Shown here: piece after piece, positions 22,365 to 33,734 of the stretch | Layout: every line of letters starts with the position of its first letter | Numbering within the stretch: the first letter of the stretch is position 1 | Origin: Ophiodon elongatus | Taxonomy: Eukaryota; Chordata; Actinopteri; Perciformes; Hexagrammidae | NCBI GenBank assembly: GCA_016806645.1 | Contig: JACSYO010001601.1 | Coordinates: forward strand, 406,232-470,231 | Direction: 5' to 3' | Length of the DNA: 64,000 bases | Notes under the pieces: model-generated | The model's input: only the letters and a program-made list of their open reading frames with translations | What the model was told of the DNA's origin: nothing | The model's database searches: none | Translations under genes and position numbers: made by a program

Positions 22365-22925
22365 AGGATTAGTATTCTACTATATCCACTGTTGCTGTTA
22401 TTTTTGGTAGTTGTAACTTTTTCATCATCCTACTACTCTCATTATATGAATCATTTCTGTCAAAATGCATTGAATGTGTTGTAACTCTATTATCGATGGC
22501 CGAAGAGCAAAACCTCTGAAAAATCTGAAATCTGAAAAAAGAAATTGCTTAATGCTATGTTAAGGATATCCAATACATAATACAAAATACAACAAAAATA
22601 CAAAAAAAAATTGAAATATACAAAGTGCAAATAGGAGGTTATTCCCACTTTTCCTGGTTCATTTTGCAAATAGGGTTTTGCACTTTGGCCATTGTTATGT
22701 TGTTCATTCTGTACACATGACATCTATTGTACTTCTGTCCATCTGATAGAGGATCCTCCTCTGTTGCTCTCCTGAAGGTTTCTTCCCTTTTTCTCCCCTT
22801 AAAGTTTTTTAGTTTTTTTTATGTGAGGGTCAAAGGTCAGAGGATGTCGTATATGTACAGATTGTAAAGCCCTCTGAGGCAAATTTGTGATTTGTGATTT
22901 TGGGCTGTACAAAATAAAATAAAAA
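22365..22925 (+). mobile_element. LINE family A 3' UTR end, resumed after the insertion
   Basis: The sequence GAATCATTTCTGTC...GTTGTAACTCT and then ACACATGACATCTATTGT...GATTGTAAAGCCCTCTGAGG matches the 3' end at 61148-61480. It is interrupted at 22494-22694 and ends in an AAATAAAATAAA tail. Confidence 0.8.
22494..22694. mobile_element. 201-bp MITE-like element with TTAT duplication
   Basis: The ends are imperfect inverted repeats of about 20 bp: CGATGGCCGAAGAGCAAAAC at the left against the right end, which reads CAATGGCCAAAGTGCAAAAC on the reverse strand. TTAT flanks it (22490-22493 and 22695-22698). Removing it restores the LINE 3' UTR as seen at 61220. There is no coding sequence, so it would be non-autonomous. 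Confidence 0.75.
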
Positions 22926-23584
22926 CTAATGCACTGCTATATATCTCCCCACATACAGTAGTTACAGCTAAATTCATGCATCTAACACATTCAGCTGGAG
23001 GAAACTGACACACATACACACACAGAATGGTTCTTTCTACTCAGTTCATGAATGTGTAAGGCCTTTGCTGATCTCTGAGCCTGAGAGAGCCTGAGAGAGA
23101 CTCTGCAGCAGCAGCACAGCAGGTTGCATTACTTCACACACTGTCTGATCAACATAAGAAATGGGTCAGTGGGGTGGGGGTATGGGGTCGTTGGGGGTTT
23201 GCAGGGGCGGGGCATTGTGAGGGAAATAGTGGTCCCTGTTCAAAGGAGCATGGCAAATGTTTTACAGTAAGGACACTGCATGGAGAGAGGAGATGAAACA
23301 GTAGTGGAAGGAGGAGGGAGAGGTAAAAGGAGATAAGGGAGGGAGGAAGCAAGGGAGCAGGCTGGGCTCTGCAGTGTCAACCAGTGTAGCACACAATATT
23401 CACTGTTGAAATGCAACCTGTTAAAACAGTTTTCTCTTCTATTAGAATCGTTTATTATATATGTAGCCCTGTTGAAAAAACAAGTTAGTTCCGAATAAGT
23501 TGGATGAAATAACTCAGTCAGGTAATTACTGAAAGTTATTTAGTTTAATAAGGAAAGTGGTTCAATGAAAGATCATTTAGAGGC
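22926..23584. other. gene-free stretch
   Basis: A plus-strand purine-rich region at about 23280-23360 gives chance minus-strand frames. No recognisable gene or repeat. Confidence 0.4.
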
Positions 23585-23955
23585 CGTGACGCCTGTTCTT
23601 CCCTGTTTGTGTGTGTGCGTGGCTCCGACCTGGTCTCCTCCCGGCTTCCTCTTGATTATGATTCACCTACCCAGTCAACCCAGCTTCCATCAACTCATCA
23701 CTCAACAGTATATCTACCCCGGTTCTTCATCCACTCTTCGCCAGATCGCTGTTACAACCTCCGTGTTTGCATCATCCTCCCGGTTCCCCCGTCTGCCTGC
23801 CCTTTCTTGTCCTGCCCGGTTTCCACCCTTGCCCTCCTGTCCTCGGATTGCCCGTTGTTCCATAACAGTTTCTCCTTTGTGTCCTCCCGGAAATAAAACC
23901 ATTACATTCATACTCTCTGGTCTGTGTCTGCGTTTGGGTCCGCCACCACACCCCG
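23585..23955 (+). mobile_element. LTR-like segment (Gypsy type, candidate)
   Basis: It is C/T-rich with an AATAAA near 23893, followed by CTGTGTCTGCGTTTGGGTCC and CACCCCGTGATA. This is the same R-U5 layout as in the LTR at 25900-26358 (GTTGCGTTTGGGTCC...CATAACA). The ends are degraded and no clean target duplication is seen. Confidence 0.45.
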
Positions 23956-24526
23956 TGATATTTAGGCATAAATAAGAGAGGATGTAAATAGTTAAAGTTA
24001 TGTAAATAAACGGTCCTCAACAATATTGAAGGCAAACAATGGGTTAAATTAAGTTAAAGTCAAAACACCAATTGTGCCTTTAGGTTGAGTTATTTTGTTC
24101 GATTGGAAACTCTAGGTCTCATTCAGTCTCACCTGCCGTAATTGGTCGTAGGAAAAGGAGGGGGCGGGGTTAAAGAGAAAGAACGGAGAAGAAGCGGAAG
24201 GAGAGAACGCCAAAGGGAGAGAACGGAAGAAATGCAGAAAAACGTGAGCATAGATAGCTTGGTGTTTTTTAAGTAAAGGAGGAAACTGTAGTTGTGAAAA
24301 CGAGAGTTTTAACGCGCGGTTGAGTCTGGACTCCCAAGTCCAAACTCCGAAGTACACAAGTCCGTACTTGGCGTACTTGGTATTGAGAAACGGCCATAGA
24401 GTGGCAGGAGAAATGGGGCAGAGCTGTGACGGGCTGGTGAGGTGGGAGTGGCTGAGAGGGAAGTGTGATGCAGAGTGACAGGGGAGTCTGGAAGCTGAAC
24501 TGTGACAATCATTCCAGTTTAAAGAG
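23956..24526. other. mixed repeat fragments, no gene
   Basis: About 24410-24508 ends GAAGCTGAACTGTGACA, the same end as the minus-strand LTR at 39530-40028, and is probably a fragment of that family. The word CTTGGCGTACTTGGTATTGAG near 24366 resembles sequence near position 100. Confidence 0.45.
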
Positions 24527-25600
24527 TAAGGCTACAATCGAATAGTCCTTTTTGCATAGGAAGGTTCCTAACTGAGTGAAATGACCCGGAAGTATCTAAG
24601 TGGTATCTAAGTGGCCTCCATGATAAGAGCTGTTCCAATTCTCTAAATGCTAAAGAAAGGAGCTTCAATGCTTCCTTACTTAGCTCATTTAGCATAGGAA
24701 ACACTGGACCTTCCTTTATGAAAGAAAAGGAGATAATTACGCCCCACAATTCCTTGCGGCGGCAATATTTAAAGTGACGTACCATTCGGCCGTTCACAAG
24801 AACAAAAAATCATGAAGACAAATGCAGATAATGGAAATAATCATTGCCATAACTTGGAAATGTTTAGATGTCATGAACCTTCATTCATTTGTTAGACCTG
24901 CTGGCAAACTACGAACGTTATATTGATGTTGATGCAAAGTGATCAAACTGACATATTTGATATTCTCTTTTTGGTGATGTACTGCAGCCTCAGACCTCAT
25001 TCTTTTATCTGACTTACAGATGCTGAAACCCAAGCTTTGATAAAAGTTCAGGTTAAACTGGACGAGCTCTTCAGAGGGACGTCTGATTCATGTTTTTGAT
25101 TATCATCTTTTCAATCAACTATTTTGTCACAATATAATAAAACACTATCACATCAAAACTTCTAGGTCACACTAAGTTGTGTGGTGTTTCATAAACTATT
25201 GTCTGCATATTCTTATGATCAGATTATAATCTGCATATAAACCATAACTACAAAAAGGGATATATTGTTAGTGGGAGAACGTATTTAATTCAGTTTGAAA
25301 CTGAAGAATGAGACAGTTTAGTAGCTTTGTACTCTCTGTGACAATCCCTTGGTTTAACTTTTATATTCCTCCTTTAATTTGTATTCCAACTTTGTTAATA
25401 AAGTAATACTTTGAATCGGGTTGTTCATGTTGTTAATAAAGTAATACTTTGAACCGGGTTGTTCATGTCGACTGTGTGACGCAACACTGTAAGAACACGG
25501 ACGAAGTATCTAAGATGCCCTTTTTTGTAGTCCATCTTCTGAACATTGTAGTATCACCCACATCCGCCTGCCGTCGCATCATAACTACGTCTACTATAGA
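24527..25600 (-). mobile_element. non-autonomous relative of the Harbinger-type element
   Basis: About 25080-25600 is the reverse complement of 11390-11895 at high similarity, and the outer end at 24531 carries GGCTACAATCGAATAGTCC, close to the terminal word of the other copy. No transposase is present, so it is an internally deleted, truncated copy. A 43-bp duplication containing GTTAATAAAGTAATACTTTGAA lies at about 25396-25467. Confidence 0.6.
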
Positions 25601-25685
25601 GTGTTGGGGTGCTACATAAAAATGGAGTCACCGCTGGGATTATACAGTTGATAGTTTCTGACCCACTTCTTTCTGACTCCTGGGC

Positions 25686-25899
25686 AACTGTGGTTCAGTG
25701 GTGAGCAGGGTCGTCCTTCAATCAGAGAATGGGCGGTTCGATCCCGCTCGAGCTCTGCTAGTCCATGTCGATGTGTCCTTGGACAAGACACTTAACCCCA
25801 AATTGCTCACTTAGCTGTGCCTACGGTGTGTGAATGGTAGCTACTCCTGATGGGCAGGTGGCACCTTAGCCCCTCCCATCAGTGTATGAATGGGTGAAT
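25686..25899 (+). mobile_element. tRNA-derived SINE, 5' part (3' part at 26359-26442)
   Basis: The head has a pol III A-box-like TGGTTCAGTGG and a B-box-like GGTTCGATCCC near 25737. The body is CCTTGGACAAGACACTTAACC and the 3' region GTGTATGAATGGGTGAAT. The tail AAAGCGCTTTGAGAGGTCGG resumes after the inserted LTR. The same SINE occurs reversed at 38116-38387. Confidence 0.85.
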
Positions 25900-26358
25900 T
25901 GTTAGGATCCCTGTCTGCTACTACCTACAGTTTCCGCCCACTTCCACGACCCTCTCTTTTGGCTCAGCTGTGGCTCATCCCAGTGATCGCCGCCAGCTGG
26001 CTTAAGTACCACGGCGTTTCCCTGGCACGTTGTCAGTCCGTCCTGTTACCAGTCTGGTCTCCCCACGTGAGTCTGAACCGCCTTTGAGTGAAGATCCTGG
26101 TTGTGCCTTGTTTTTACTGTGTCGGACCTCGGAGCTCCACACAGAGTCGCGTCGTCCTGTTTCTTCCGGACCGTGCCCAGGTGAGCGCTCGGTTGAGTTT
26201 CCCTCCCGACTCCGGCGGTGACGAGGAGAGACTTGGATCCGCTGGACAGTTCTTGGTGTGGATTTGTTTGTTTATTCTTTGTTTTTTCCACCTGCTTATC
26301 TAAGGAAATAAAGTCCTTTTGTTGCGTTTGGGTCCACTACACCACCCCCCATAACACA
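25900..26358 (+). mobile_element. solo LTR inserted in a SINE, perfect 5-bp target duplication
   Basis: The LTR starts TGTTAGGATCC and ends CCCCATAACACA, 459 bp. TGAAT stands on both sides (25895-25899 and 26359-26363), and removing the LTR plus one copy restores the SINE. AATAAAG near 26308 precedes a GTTGCGTTTGGGTCC U5-like end. No internal coding sequence is left, so LTR-LTR recombination has removed it. Confidence 0.9.
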
Positions 26359-26442
26359 TGAATGATGTCAAGTAGTTTTAAAGCGCTTTGAGAGGTCGGA
26401 AGACTAGAAAAGCGCTTTACAAGTACAGGTCCATTTACCATC
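26359..26442 (+). mobile_element. SINE 3' part after the LTR insertion
   Basis: It continues the SINE from 25899 with TGAATGATG and the tail AAAGCGCTTTGAGAGGTCGG, ending near CCATTTACC. Confidence 0.85.
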
Positions 26443-26669
26443 CATTTACACAGACAATAACAGTAGTGATTTAATAGAGAATAAATTCAAGCTGCTATAT
26501 TTCTTAGTTCATAGGTTAGTTATGTTAAAAACCAGCACTTTATTTTGCTTATTAGTCTAATATAAATAATAAAAGGAGATTTTCCTGAGCTCAAGTTAGC
26601 GTACTCTACAGAAACTCGAAGTATAAGTTCAGGCAAACCGTAACGTGCAGTTATCAGACAAAGGGCATT

Positions 26670-26968
26670 ATGGCACAACTACAGCACTGGTGCGAAGGCA
26701 TTAACCCTTTACATGCCATATTGGTTAAACATGTTCAAGAGAACACAGAGAACCTGCAGACCATAAAAGCTCTTGGACGTGTTAAGGTCAGAGGAAGGAA
26801 GTTTGATCCTCAGTGTCAAGGCCTAACTTTACTATGCAAATGCAGAGAGGAGGTCAGCACAAATGCCATCCCTCTGGATGTGTTACCAGAAGGCAGTGTT
26901 TCACCATGGAGGATTTTTGGACCCTCTGAAGAGCAAAATGTGTTCACTGATGAACAAATAAGGGATTC
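26670..26968 (+). pseudogene. PNMA-like Gag N-terminus (continues at 29871)
   Basis: An open frame starts MAQLQHWCEGINPLHAIL and includes TIKALGRVKVRGRKFDP, the N-terminal region typical of PNMA/Moap-type Gag proteins (an RRM-like fold that precedes the capsid). It is cut at about 26968 by the tail of a minus-strand LINE. The remainder of the same protein follows the LINE at 29871. The frame itself is open, but it ends in LINE sequence, so no functional product is expected. Confidence 0.75.
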
Positions 26969-29870
26969 AATTCAATTCAATTAATTTTTGTATAGCCCAA
27001 AATCACAAATTACAAATTTGCCTCAGAGGGCTTTATAATCTGTACACAACGACATCCTCTTTTCCCAGAACCTCTCATCGACTCAGGAAAAACTCCCCCC
27101 AAAAAAACCTTTCAACAGGGAGAAAAATAGAAGAAACCTTCAGGAGAGCAACAGAGGAGGATCCCTCTCCCAGGATGGACAGAATATAAAAATAGATGTC
27201 ATGTGTACAGAATGAACAGCATAACAGAGTTACAACACATTCAATTCACATGACAGAAATGATTCATGTAATAGTAGCAGTAGGTGACGGGGAGGACTAC
27301 AGCAGGACCAGGGTCCAGATTTAACCACGATCCATAGAAACCTGCAAGGCGAGAAGGCACAAAGACTTTGGAGATGGAGCAGAGTTAGTAATGTGCATTA
27401 ATGGTGCATGAATTTATACAGAAGGAAAATAGAGAAGAATGTGCGTCAGTAGGGTCACGGCCAGGAACCAGGAACCAGGAGGCAGGACCAGGGTCCAGAT
27501 GCAACCACGATCTGTAGAAACCTGTGAGGCGAGAAAGCACAAAGACTCCGGGGGAAGAAGTAGAGTTAGTAATGTGCATTGATAGAACATTAATTCATAC
27601 AGAAGGAGAGAGAGAAAAGGATAGAGGAGCTCAGTATATCCTAAGATGTCCCCCAGCAGTCCAGGCCTATAGCAGCATATCAAGGGGCTGGAAAGAATGG
27701 ACCAGGGCAAACCTGAGCCAGCCCTAACTATAAGCGCTATCAAAGAGGAAAATCTTAAGTCTACTCTTAAATGTGGTCACTGTGTCTGCCCCCCGGACTG
27801 AAAGTGGAAGCTGGTTCCATAGAAGAGGAGCTTGGTAGCTAAAAGCTCTGGCTCCCATCCTACTTTTTTAAGACTCTAGGAACCACAAGTAGCCCCGCAT
27901 TCAGTGAGCGCAGCTCTCTAATGGGGTAATATGGTACTATGAGATCCTTAAGATATGATGGTGACTCACCAATTAAGGCTTTGTAGCTGAGGAGAAGGAT
28001 TTTAAATTTGATTCTGGATTTTACAGGGAGCCAGTGCAGAGAAGCTAATACAGGAGTAATATGATCTCTTTCCTTAGTTTTTGTTAGTACACGAGCTGCA
28101 GCATTCTGTATCAACTGGAGAGATTTAAGAGACTTATTAGAGCAGCCTGATAATAAGGAATTACAGTAGTCTAGTCTAGAAGTAATAAATGCGTGAACTA
28201 ATTTTTCTGCATCACTTTGAGACAGGATATGTCTAATTTTTTTAAATGTTACGTAAGTGAAAAAAGGCAGTCCTTGAGATTTGTTTTACGTGAGAGTTAA
28301 AGGACAAGTCCTGATCAAAGACAACTCCGAGATTCTTTACGGTGGTGCTGGATTCCAGGGCAATGCCATCAAGAGAAACTATATAATTAGATAATTGATT
28401 TTGGAGGTGTTCTGGGCCTAGTAAAATAACTTCAGTTTTGTCTGAGTTTAACATCAGGAAGTTGCAGGTCATACATGTTTTTATATCTTTAAGACATGCT
28501 TGAAGTTTAGCAAGCTGGTTGGTTTCGTCTGGCTTGATCGATAGATATAATTGAGTATCATCTGCATAACAATGAAAGTTTATGGAGTGTTTTCTGATAA
28601 TATTGCCCAAAGGGAGCATATATAAGGTGAATAAAATTGGTCCAAGCACAGAACCTTGTGGAACTCCGTGACTGACGTTGGTGGTCATCGAGGTTTCATC
28701 GTTTACATATATACAAACTGAGATCGATCTGATTAATAGGATTCAAACCAGCTTAGTGTGGTGCCTTTAATGCCAATCAAATGTTCTAATCTCTGTAATA
28801 GGATGTGATGGTCAATGGTGTCGAACGCAGCACTAAGGTCTAACAAGAACGGAGACAAGTCCTTTATCTGATGCAATTAGAAGGTCATTAGTAATTTTCA
28901 CCAGTGCTGTCTCTGTGCTGTGGTGTTTTCTAAATCCTGACTGAAAATCCTCAAATAAACTATTGTTCTGTAGAAAGTCACATAACTGATTTGCAACTAC
29001 TTTCTCAAGGATCTTAGAGAGGAAGGGAAGGTTAGAGATCGGTCTATAGTTAGCCAACACCTCTGGATCAAGAGTGGGCTTCTTGAGAAGAGGCTTGATC
29101 ACAGCTACTTTAAAAGACTGTGGTACATGGCCTGTTAGTAAAGACAGATTGACAATATCCAGCAGACAGGTGCCAATCAAAGGTAAAACTTCTTTAAGCA
29201 GCCTCGTCGGGATGGGGTCCAAGAAATAGGTGGAAGATTTAGAAGTACAAATTGTTAAAGACATTTTTTTGAAGTCGATGGGAGAGAAACCATCCAAACA
29301 TGTATCAGGGTTTATAGATGTTTCCAAGGATAGATCGGTACTGGTTGAGGGCAAGAGATTATTAATCTTGTCTTTAATAGTAAGAATCTTATCATTGAAG
29401 AAGTTCATGAAGTCATTACTACTGAGATCTATAGGAATACACGGCTCAACAGAGCTGTGACTCTCTGTCAGCCTGGCTACAGTGCTAAAGAGAAACCTGG
29501 GGTTGTTCTTATTTTTCTCTATTATTGATGAGTAATAGGCTGCTCTGGCATTACGGAGGGCCTTCTTATATGTTTTAAGACTATCTCGCCAAACTAACCG
29601 AGATTCTTCTAAATTGGTGGAACGCCATATCCTTTTAAGTCTTCGCAATGTTTGTTTTATTTTGCGGGTTTGACAGTTATACCATGGAGCGAACCTCCTC
29701 TGTTTTATTATCATCTTTTTTAGAGGGGCTATAGAGTCTAGTGTCAGTCTCAGTGAGCCTGTAGCACTATCGACTAGATGATCAATCTGGGACAGACTAA
29801 AGTTAGCACAGGAGTCCGCCGTTATATTGAGACAGGGATGCTGCACAGAAACCGTAACAAGTATTTGGTC
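26969..29870 (-). pseudogene. LINE family A, longest copy, inserted in the PNMA-like gag
   Basis: On the minus strand the coding part starts near 29846, in the region between endonuclease and RT (KRIWRSTNLEESRLVWRDS, ARAAYYSSIIEKNKNNPRFL). It continues through LDPEVLANYRPISNLPFLSK, FQSGFRKHHSTETALVKITN, GVPQGSVLGPILFTLYMLPL and CYADDTQLYLS (YADD at 28557-28568) to NAAARVLTKTKERDHITPVL and SLNAGLLVVPRVLK. The endonuclease is missing (5' truncation). Frameshifts near 28845 and at the 28240 and 27860 boundaries inactivate it. The 3' UTR (26969-27700) holds a diverged ~190-bp duplication, with GCGAGAA(G/A)GCACAAAGACT at 27348 and 27530. The element ends in a (TTGAATTGAATT) tail. Confidence 0.88.
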
Positions 29871-31339
29871 CTATTTTTCTACTCCAAACATCCACACCTG
29901 AAGCTATTATTAGAGCAGTGAGAGATTTAATGCAGCAAACATCTAAACTTACTAGTGACAGTCACTCATACAGGAGTTTGCGGATTTTCTCTGGAGTCAC
30001 CCCCATACCTCCTGGAGAAGAACAGCTAGATAACTGGATAGAGTAAGCTCACCTGATGATAGAGGAGTGTGATTGATCAGACAGAGACAAGAGAATGAAA
30101 ATCAGGGAACGTGTCACGGGTCCTGCCTTAGAGATCCTGCAAGTTGTTCGATTAAACAACCCAGATGCAACTCCTATAGATTACATTGACGCTATTGAGA
30201 ACACTTTTGGCACACCTGAAACGGGTGAATAGCTCTACTTTGCTTTTAGAATGCTGTGTCAGCATCCAACTTTGAAACTTTCTGAATTTCTGGGAAGGAT
30301 GGAGAGAGTATTGAACAAAGTAGTTCAAAAAGGAGGCTCGCACCATGCCCAAGCAGGTAAAGCATATCTGGACCAACTCATTAAAGGAGCCACCAGATCT
30401 GACATGATGCTCCTAAACCTCAGGCTTAGGGAGCAAAGCGATCGACCACCTACGTTTTTACAGTTGTTAAAAGAGATCTTCACTGAAGAGTACAAACCCT
30501 CTCGCCGCAAGTTGACTCCAACCAAATCATGTGAAATCATGTGAAGACGGTTATGATATCCGCAGGGGCGGAGATAAGAGATCTCAGAGCTGAGATACAA
30601 GAATTGAAATCACAAGTCAACGAGCTTACAGCCTTGTCAACAGCACGGTCTCCTTCACCACCAGCACCACACCATGCAGTCACTACTGAGACGGACTCTT
30701 CCGGGGAAGATAAATACCTTCAAGCCTTAAAGAAAGATGTTTGAAAGTTGAGGAAACAGGTCTCAGTTATGTCAGTCAGACCTACCACGGTACCCGTAAA
30801 AACACAGCCTAGTCAAGATTCTCCGCAGATGGTACAGTCACTTGAGTCAAAGAGACTCACCACTGCAGGGAACACCCATAACGTCAATGTGAGGAGAAGT
30901 GTTGTAAATGTACAGACTATCCATCTACCAGAAGGACTCATAGGGCCACCCTCCACCACCTGGGTAAAAGTTGATGGAAAAGCATGTACTGCTCTTCTGG
31001 ATAGCAGATCACAAGTGACAATAATCTTTGACAGCTGGTATGCCAAGCACCTGCCACATGTACCTTTACATCCAGTCAGCAGTTTAGACATTTGGGGGCT
31101 TAGTGAATCAGAGAGCAGGTATCCCTACAGAGACTACATCCAAGTTGAACTAGAGCTTCCAGAAAAGGCACCCGGCAACACCACATCAGTCCCTGTTCTT
31201 GCCTTGGTATGCCCAGATCCCCGTTGTTCAGACAACATTCCTATCCTGGTTGGGACCAATGTCCACAAGGTCAGACCTTTTACATCGAGCGAGGAAGTTG
31301 CAGAGCCAGGTAACATCCGATCAGTGAGAGTAGGTTCCG
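29871..31339 (+). pseudogene. PNMA-like Gag capsid and retropepsin-like protease of a Ty3/Gypsy-type element
   Basis: Reading resumes after the LINE with capsid blocks: RIFSGVTPIPPGEEQLDNW near 29980, RVTGPALEILQVVRLNNPD near 30110, YIDAIENTFGTPETGE near 30185 and FRMLCQHPTLKLSEFLGRM near 30246. Three in-frame stops (30044, 30074, 30230) break the capsid. A predicted coiled coil (AEIRDLRAEIQELKSQV) lies near 30570. The protease domain follows at about 30905-31290 (GLIGPPSTTWVKVDGKA, ALLDSRSQVTIIFDSWY, ILVGTNVH). Retropepsins normally read D-S/T-G; here the glycine is arginine. No CCHC zinc knuckle is seen between coiled coil and protease, so that part is probably deleted. RT and integrase are absent; the sequence is cut at 31339 by a LINE fragment. 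Confidence 0.82.
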
Positions 31340-31836
31340 AAATCACGAAACACAAATTGCATCAGAGGGCTTTACAATCTGTACACGTACGACATCGTCT
31401 TTCCCAGTCCCTCACATCAGTACAGGAAAAACTCCCCCAAAAAAACTTTTAACAAGGAGAAAAGAGGAAGACACCTTCGGGAGAGCAACAGAGTAGGATC
31501 CCTCTCCCAGGATGGACAGAAGTACAATAGATGGCATGTGTATAGAACAGCATAACAGAGTTACAACAAATTCAATACATATGACAGAAATGAATCATGT
31601 AATAAGAGTAGTAGGCATTATGAAAAAGTTACATCTACCAATAATAACAACAACAGTGGATTTAGTAGAATGATAATAGAAGCATTAATGGTATTGACCA
31701 TACTAATTGCAATGCAACTAGAAATAATGATAATAGCACTAGGCTACAGCAGGATGCAGGAAAAGGGTCCAGACGCAACCACGATCCATAGAAACCTGTG
31801 AGGCGAGAAGGCACAAAGATTCCGGCAATGGAGCAG
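31340..31836 (-). mobile_element. LINE family A 3' UTR fragment, antisense (host of the next insertion)
   Basis: It has the antisense tail-proximal words (GCATCAGAGGGCTTTACAAT) through GCGAGAAGGCACAAAGATTC and ATGGAGCAGAG. The same antisense UTR seems to resume at 33687-33720, after the inserted plus-strand LINE. Confidence 0.75.
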
Positions 31837-33686
31837 AGTAATGACCTTCTAATTGAATCAGATAAAGGACTTGTCACTGTTCTCGTCTTGTTAGACCTTA
31901 GTGCTGCGTTCGACACCATTGACCATCACATCCTATTACAGAGATTAGAACATTTGATTGGCATTAAAGGCACCACACTAAGCGGGTTTAAATCCTATTT
32001 ATCAGATCGATCTCAGTTTGTATATGTAAACGATGAAACCTCGATGACCACCAACATCAGTCACGGAGTTCCACAAGGTTCTGTGCTTGGACCAATCTTA
32101 TTCACCTTATATATGCTCCCTTTGGGCAATATTATCAGAAAACACTCCATAGACTTTCATTGTTATGCTGATGATACTCAATTATATCTATCGATCAAGC
32201 CAGACGAAACCAACCAGCTTGCTAAACTTCAAGCATGTCTCAAATATATAAAAACATGGATGACCTGCAACTTCCTGATGTTAAACTCAGACAAAACTGA
32301 AGTTATTTTACTAGGCCCAGAACACCTCCAAAATCAACAATCTAATGATATAGTTTGATGGCATTGCCCTGGCATCCAGCACCACCGTAAAGAATCTCGG
32401 AGTTGTCTTTGATCAAGACTTGTCCTTTAACTCTCACGTAAAACAAATCTCAAGGACTGCCTTTTTTCACCTACGTAACGTTTCAAAAATTAGACACATC
32501 CTGTCTCAAAGCGATGCAGAAAAATTAGTTCACGCATTTGTTACTTCTAGACTGGACTACTGTAATTCCTTATTATCAGTCTGCTCTAATAAGTCTCTTA
32601 AATCTCTCCAGTTGATCCAGAATGCTGCAGCGCGTGTACTAACAAAAACTAAGAAAAGAGATCATATTACTCCTTTATTAGCTTCTCTTCACTGGCTCCC
32701 TGTAAAGTCCAGAGTCAAATTTAAAATCCTTCTCTTCACCTACAAAGCCTTAATTGGTGAGTCACCATCATATCTTAAGGATCTCATAGTACCATATTAC
32801 CCCATTAGAGAGCTACGCTCACTGAATGCGGGGCTGCTTGTGGTTCCTAGAGTCTTAAAAAGTAGGATGGGAGCCAGAGCCTTCAGTTATCAAGCTCCTC
32901 TTCTATGGAACCAGCTTCCACTTTCAGTCCGGTGGGCAGACACAGTGACGACTTTTAAGAGTAGACTTAAGACTTTCCTCTTTGATAGCACTTATAGTTA
33001 GGGCTGGCTCAGGTTTGCCCTGGTTCATTCTTTCCAGCCCCTTGATATGCTGCTATAGCCCTAGACCGCTGGGGGACAACTTAGGATACGCTGAGCTCCT
33101 CTATCCTTTTCTCTCTCTCCTTCTGTATGAATTCATGTTCTATCAATGCACATTACTAACTCTACTTCTTCCCCCGGAGTCTTTGTGCTTTCTCGCCTCG
33201 CAGGTTTCCACGGATCGTGGTTGCATCTGGACCCTGGTCCTGCCTCCTGGATTCCTGCCGTGACCCTACTGATGCACATTCTTCTCTATTTTCCCTTCTG
33301 TATGAATTCATGCACCATTAACGCACATTACTAACCCTGCTCCATCCCCGAAGTCTTTGTGCCTTCTCGCCTTGTAGGTTTCTATGGACCCTGGTCCTAC
33401 GTCCTGCTGTAGTCCTCCCCGACACCTACTGCTATTATTACATGAATAATTTCTGTCATGTGAATTGAACGTGTTGTAACTGTTATGCTGTTCATTCTGT
33501 ACACATGACATCTATTTTTGTACTCTGTCCATCCTCTGTTGCTCTCCTGAAGGTTTCTTTTGAAGGAGTTTTTCCTGAGGTTCTGGGACAGAGGATGTCG
33601 TTGTGTACCGATTGTAAAGCCCTCTGAGGCAAATTTGTAATTTGTGATTTTGGGCTATACAAAAATAAATTGAATTGAATTGAATT
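31837..33686 (+). pseudogene. LINE family A copy inserted in an older antisense copy
   Basis: The RT starts in the middle (NDLLIESDKGLVTVLVLLD) and continues through LSAAFDTIDHHILLQRLEHL, GVPQGSVLGPILFTLYMLPL, CYADDTQLYLS (YADD at 32164-32175), KTEVILLGPEHLQNQ, VKQISRTAFFHL, LDYCNSLLS and LKTFLFDSTYS. The frame breaks near 32356 by a small deletion, then stays open from 32420 to 33001, so this is the youngest-looking copy. The 3' UTR (33002-33686) contains the family's duplicated block and ends (GAATT)n. Confidence 0.88.
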
Positions 33687-33734
33687 AGTAATATGCATTA
33701 ATGGTAAATGAATTAAGGGAACTAGGAGGATAAA

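Noticed and set aside
25730..25760. Possible tRNA gene (B-box-like sequence)
   Set aside because: It is the tRNA-derived head of a SINE with a SINE body and tail; no cloverleaf-complete tRNA is present. The same holds at 35190 and 38330-38387.
30325..30600. Minus-strand frame over the PNMA-like gag
   Set aside because: Antisense shadow of the capsid coding sequence.
31340..31930. Inverted LINE junction considered as a twin-priming 5' inversion
   Set aside because: The inverted part is the 3' UTR, not an internal 5' segment, and it resumes after the plus-strand copy, so insertion of one copy into another explains it better.
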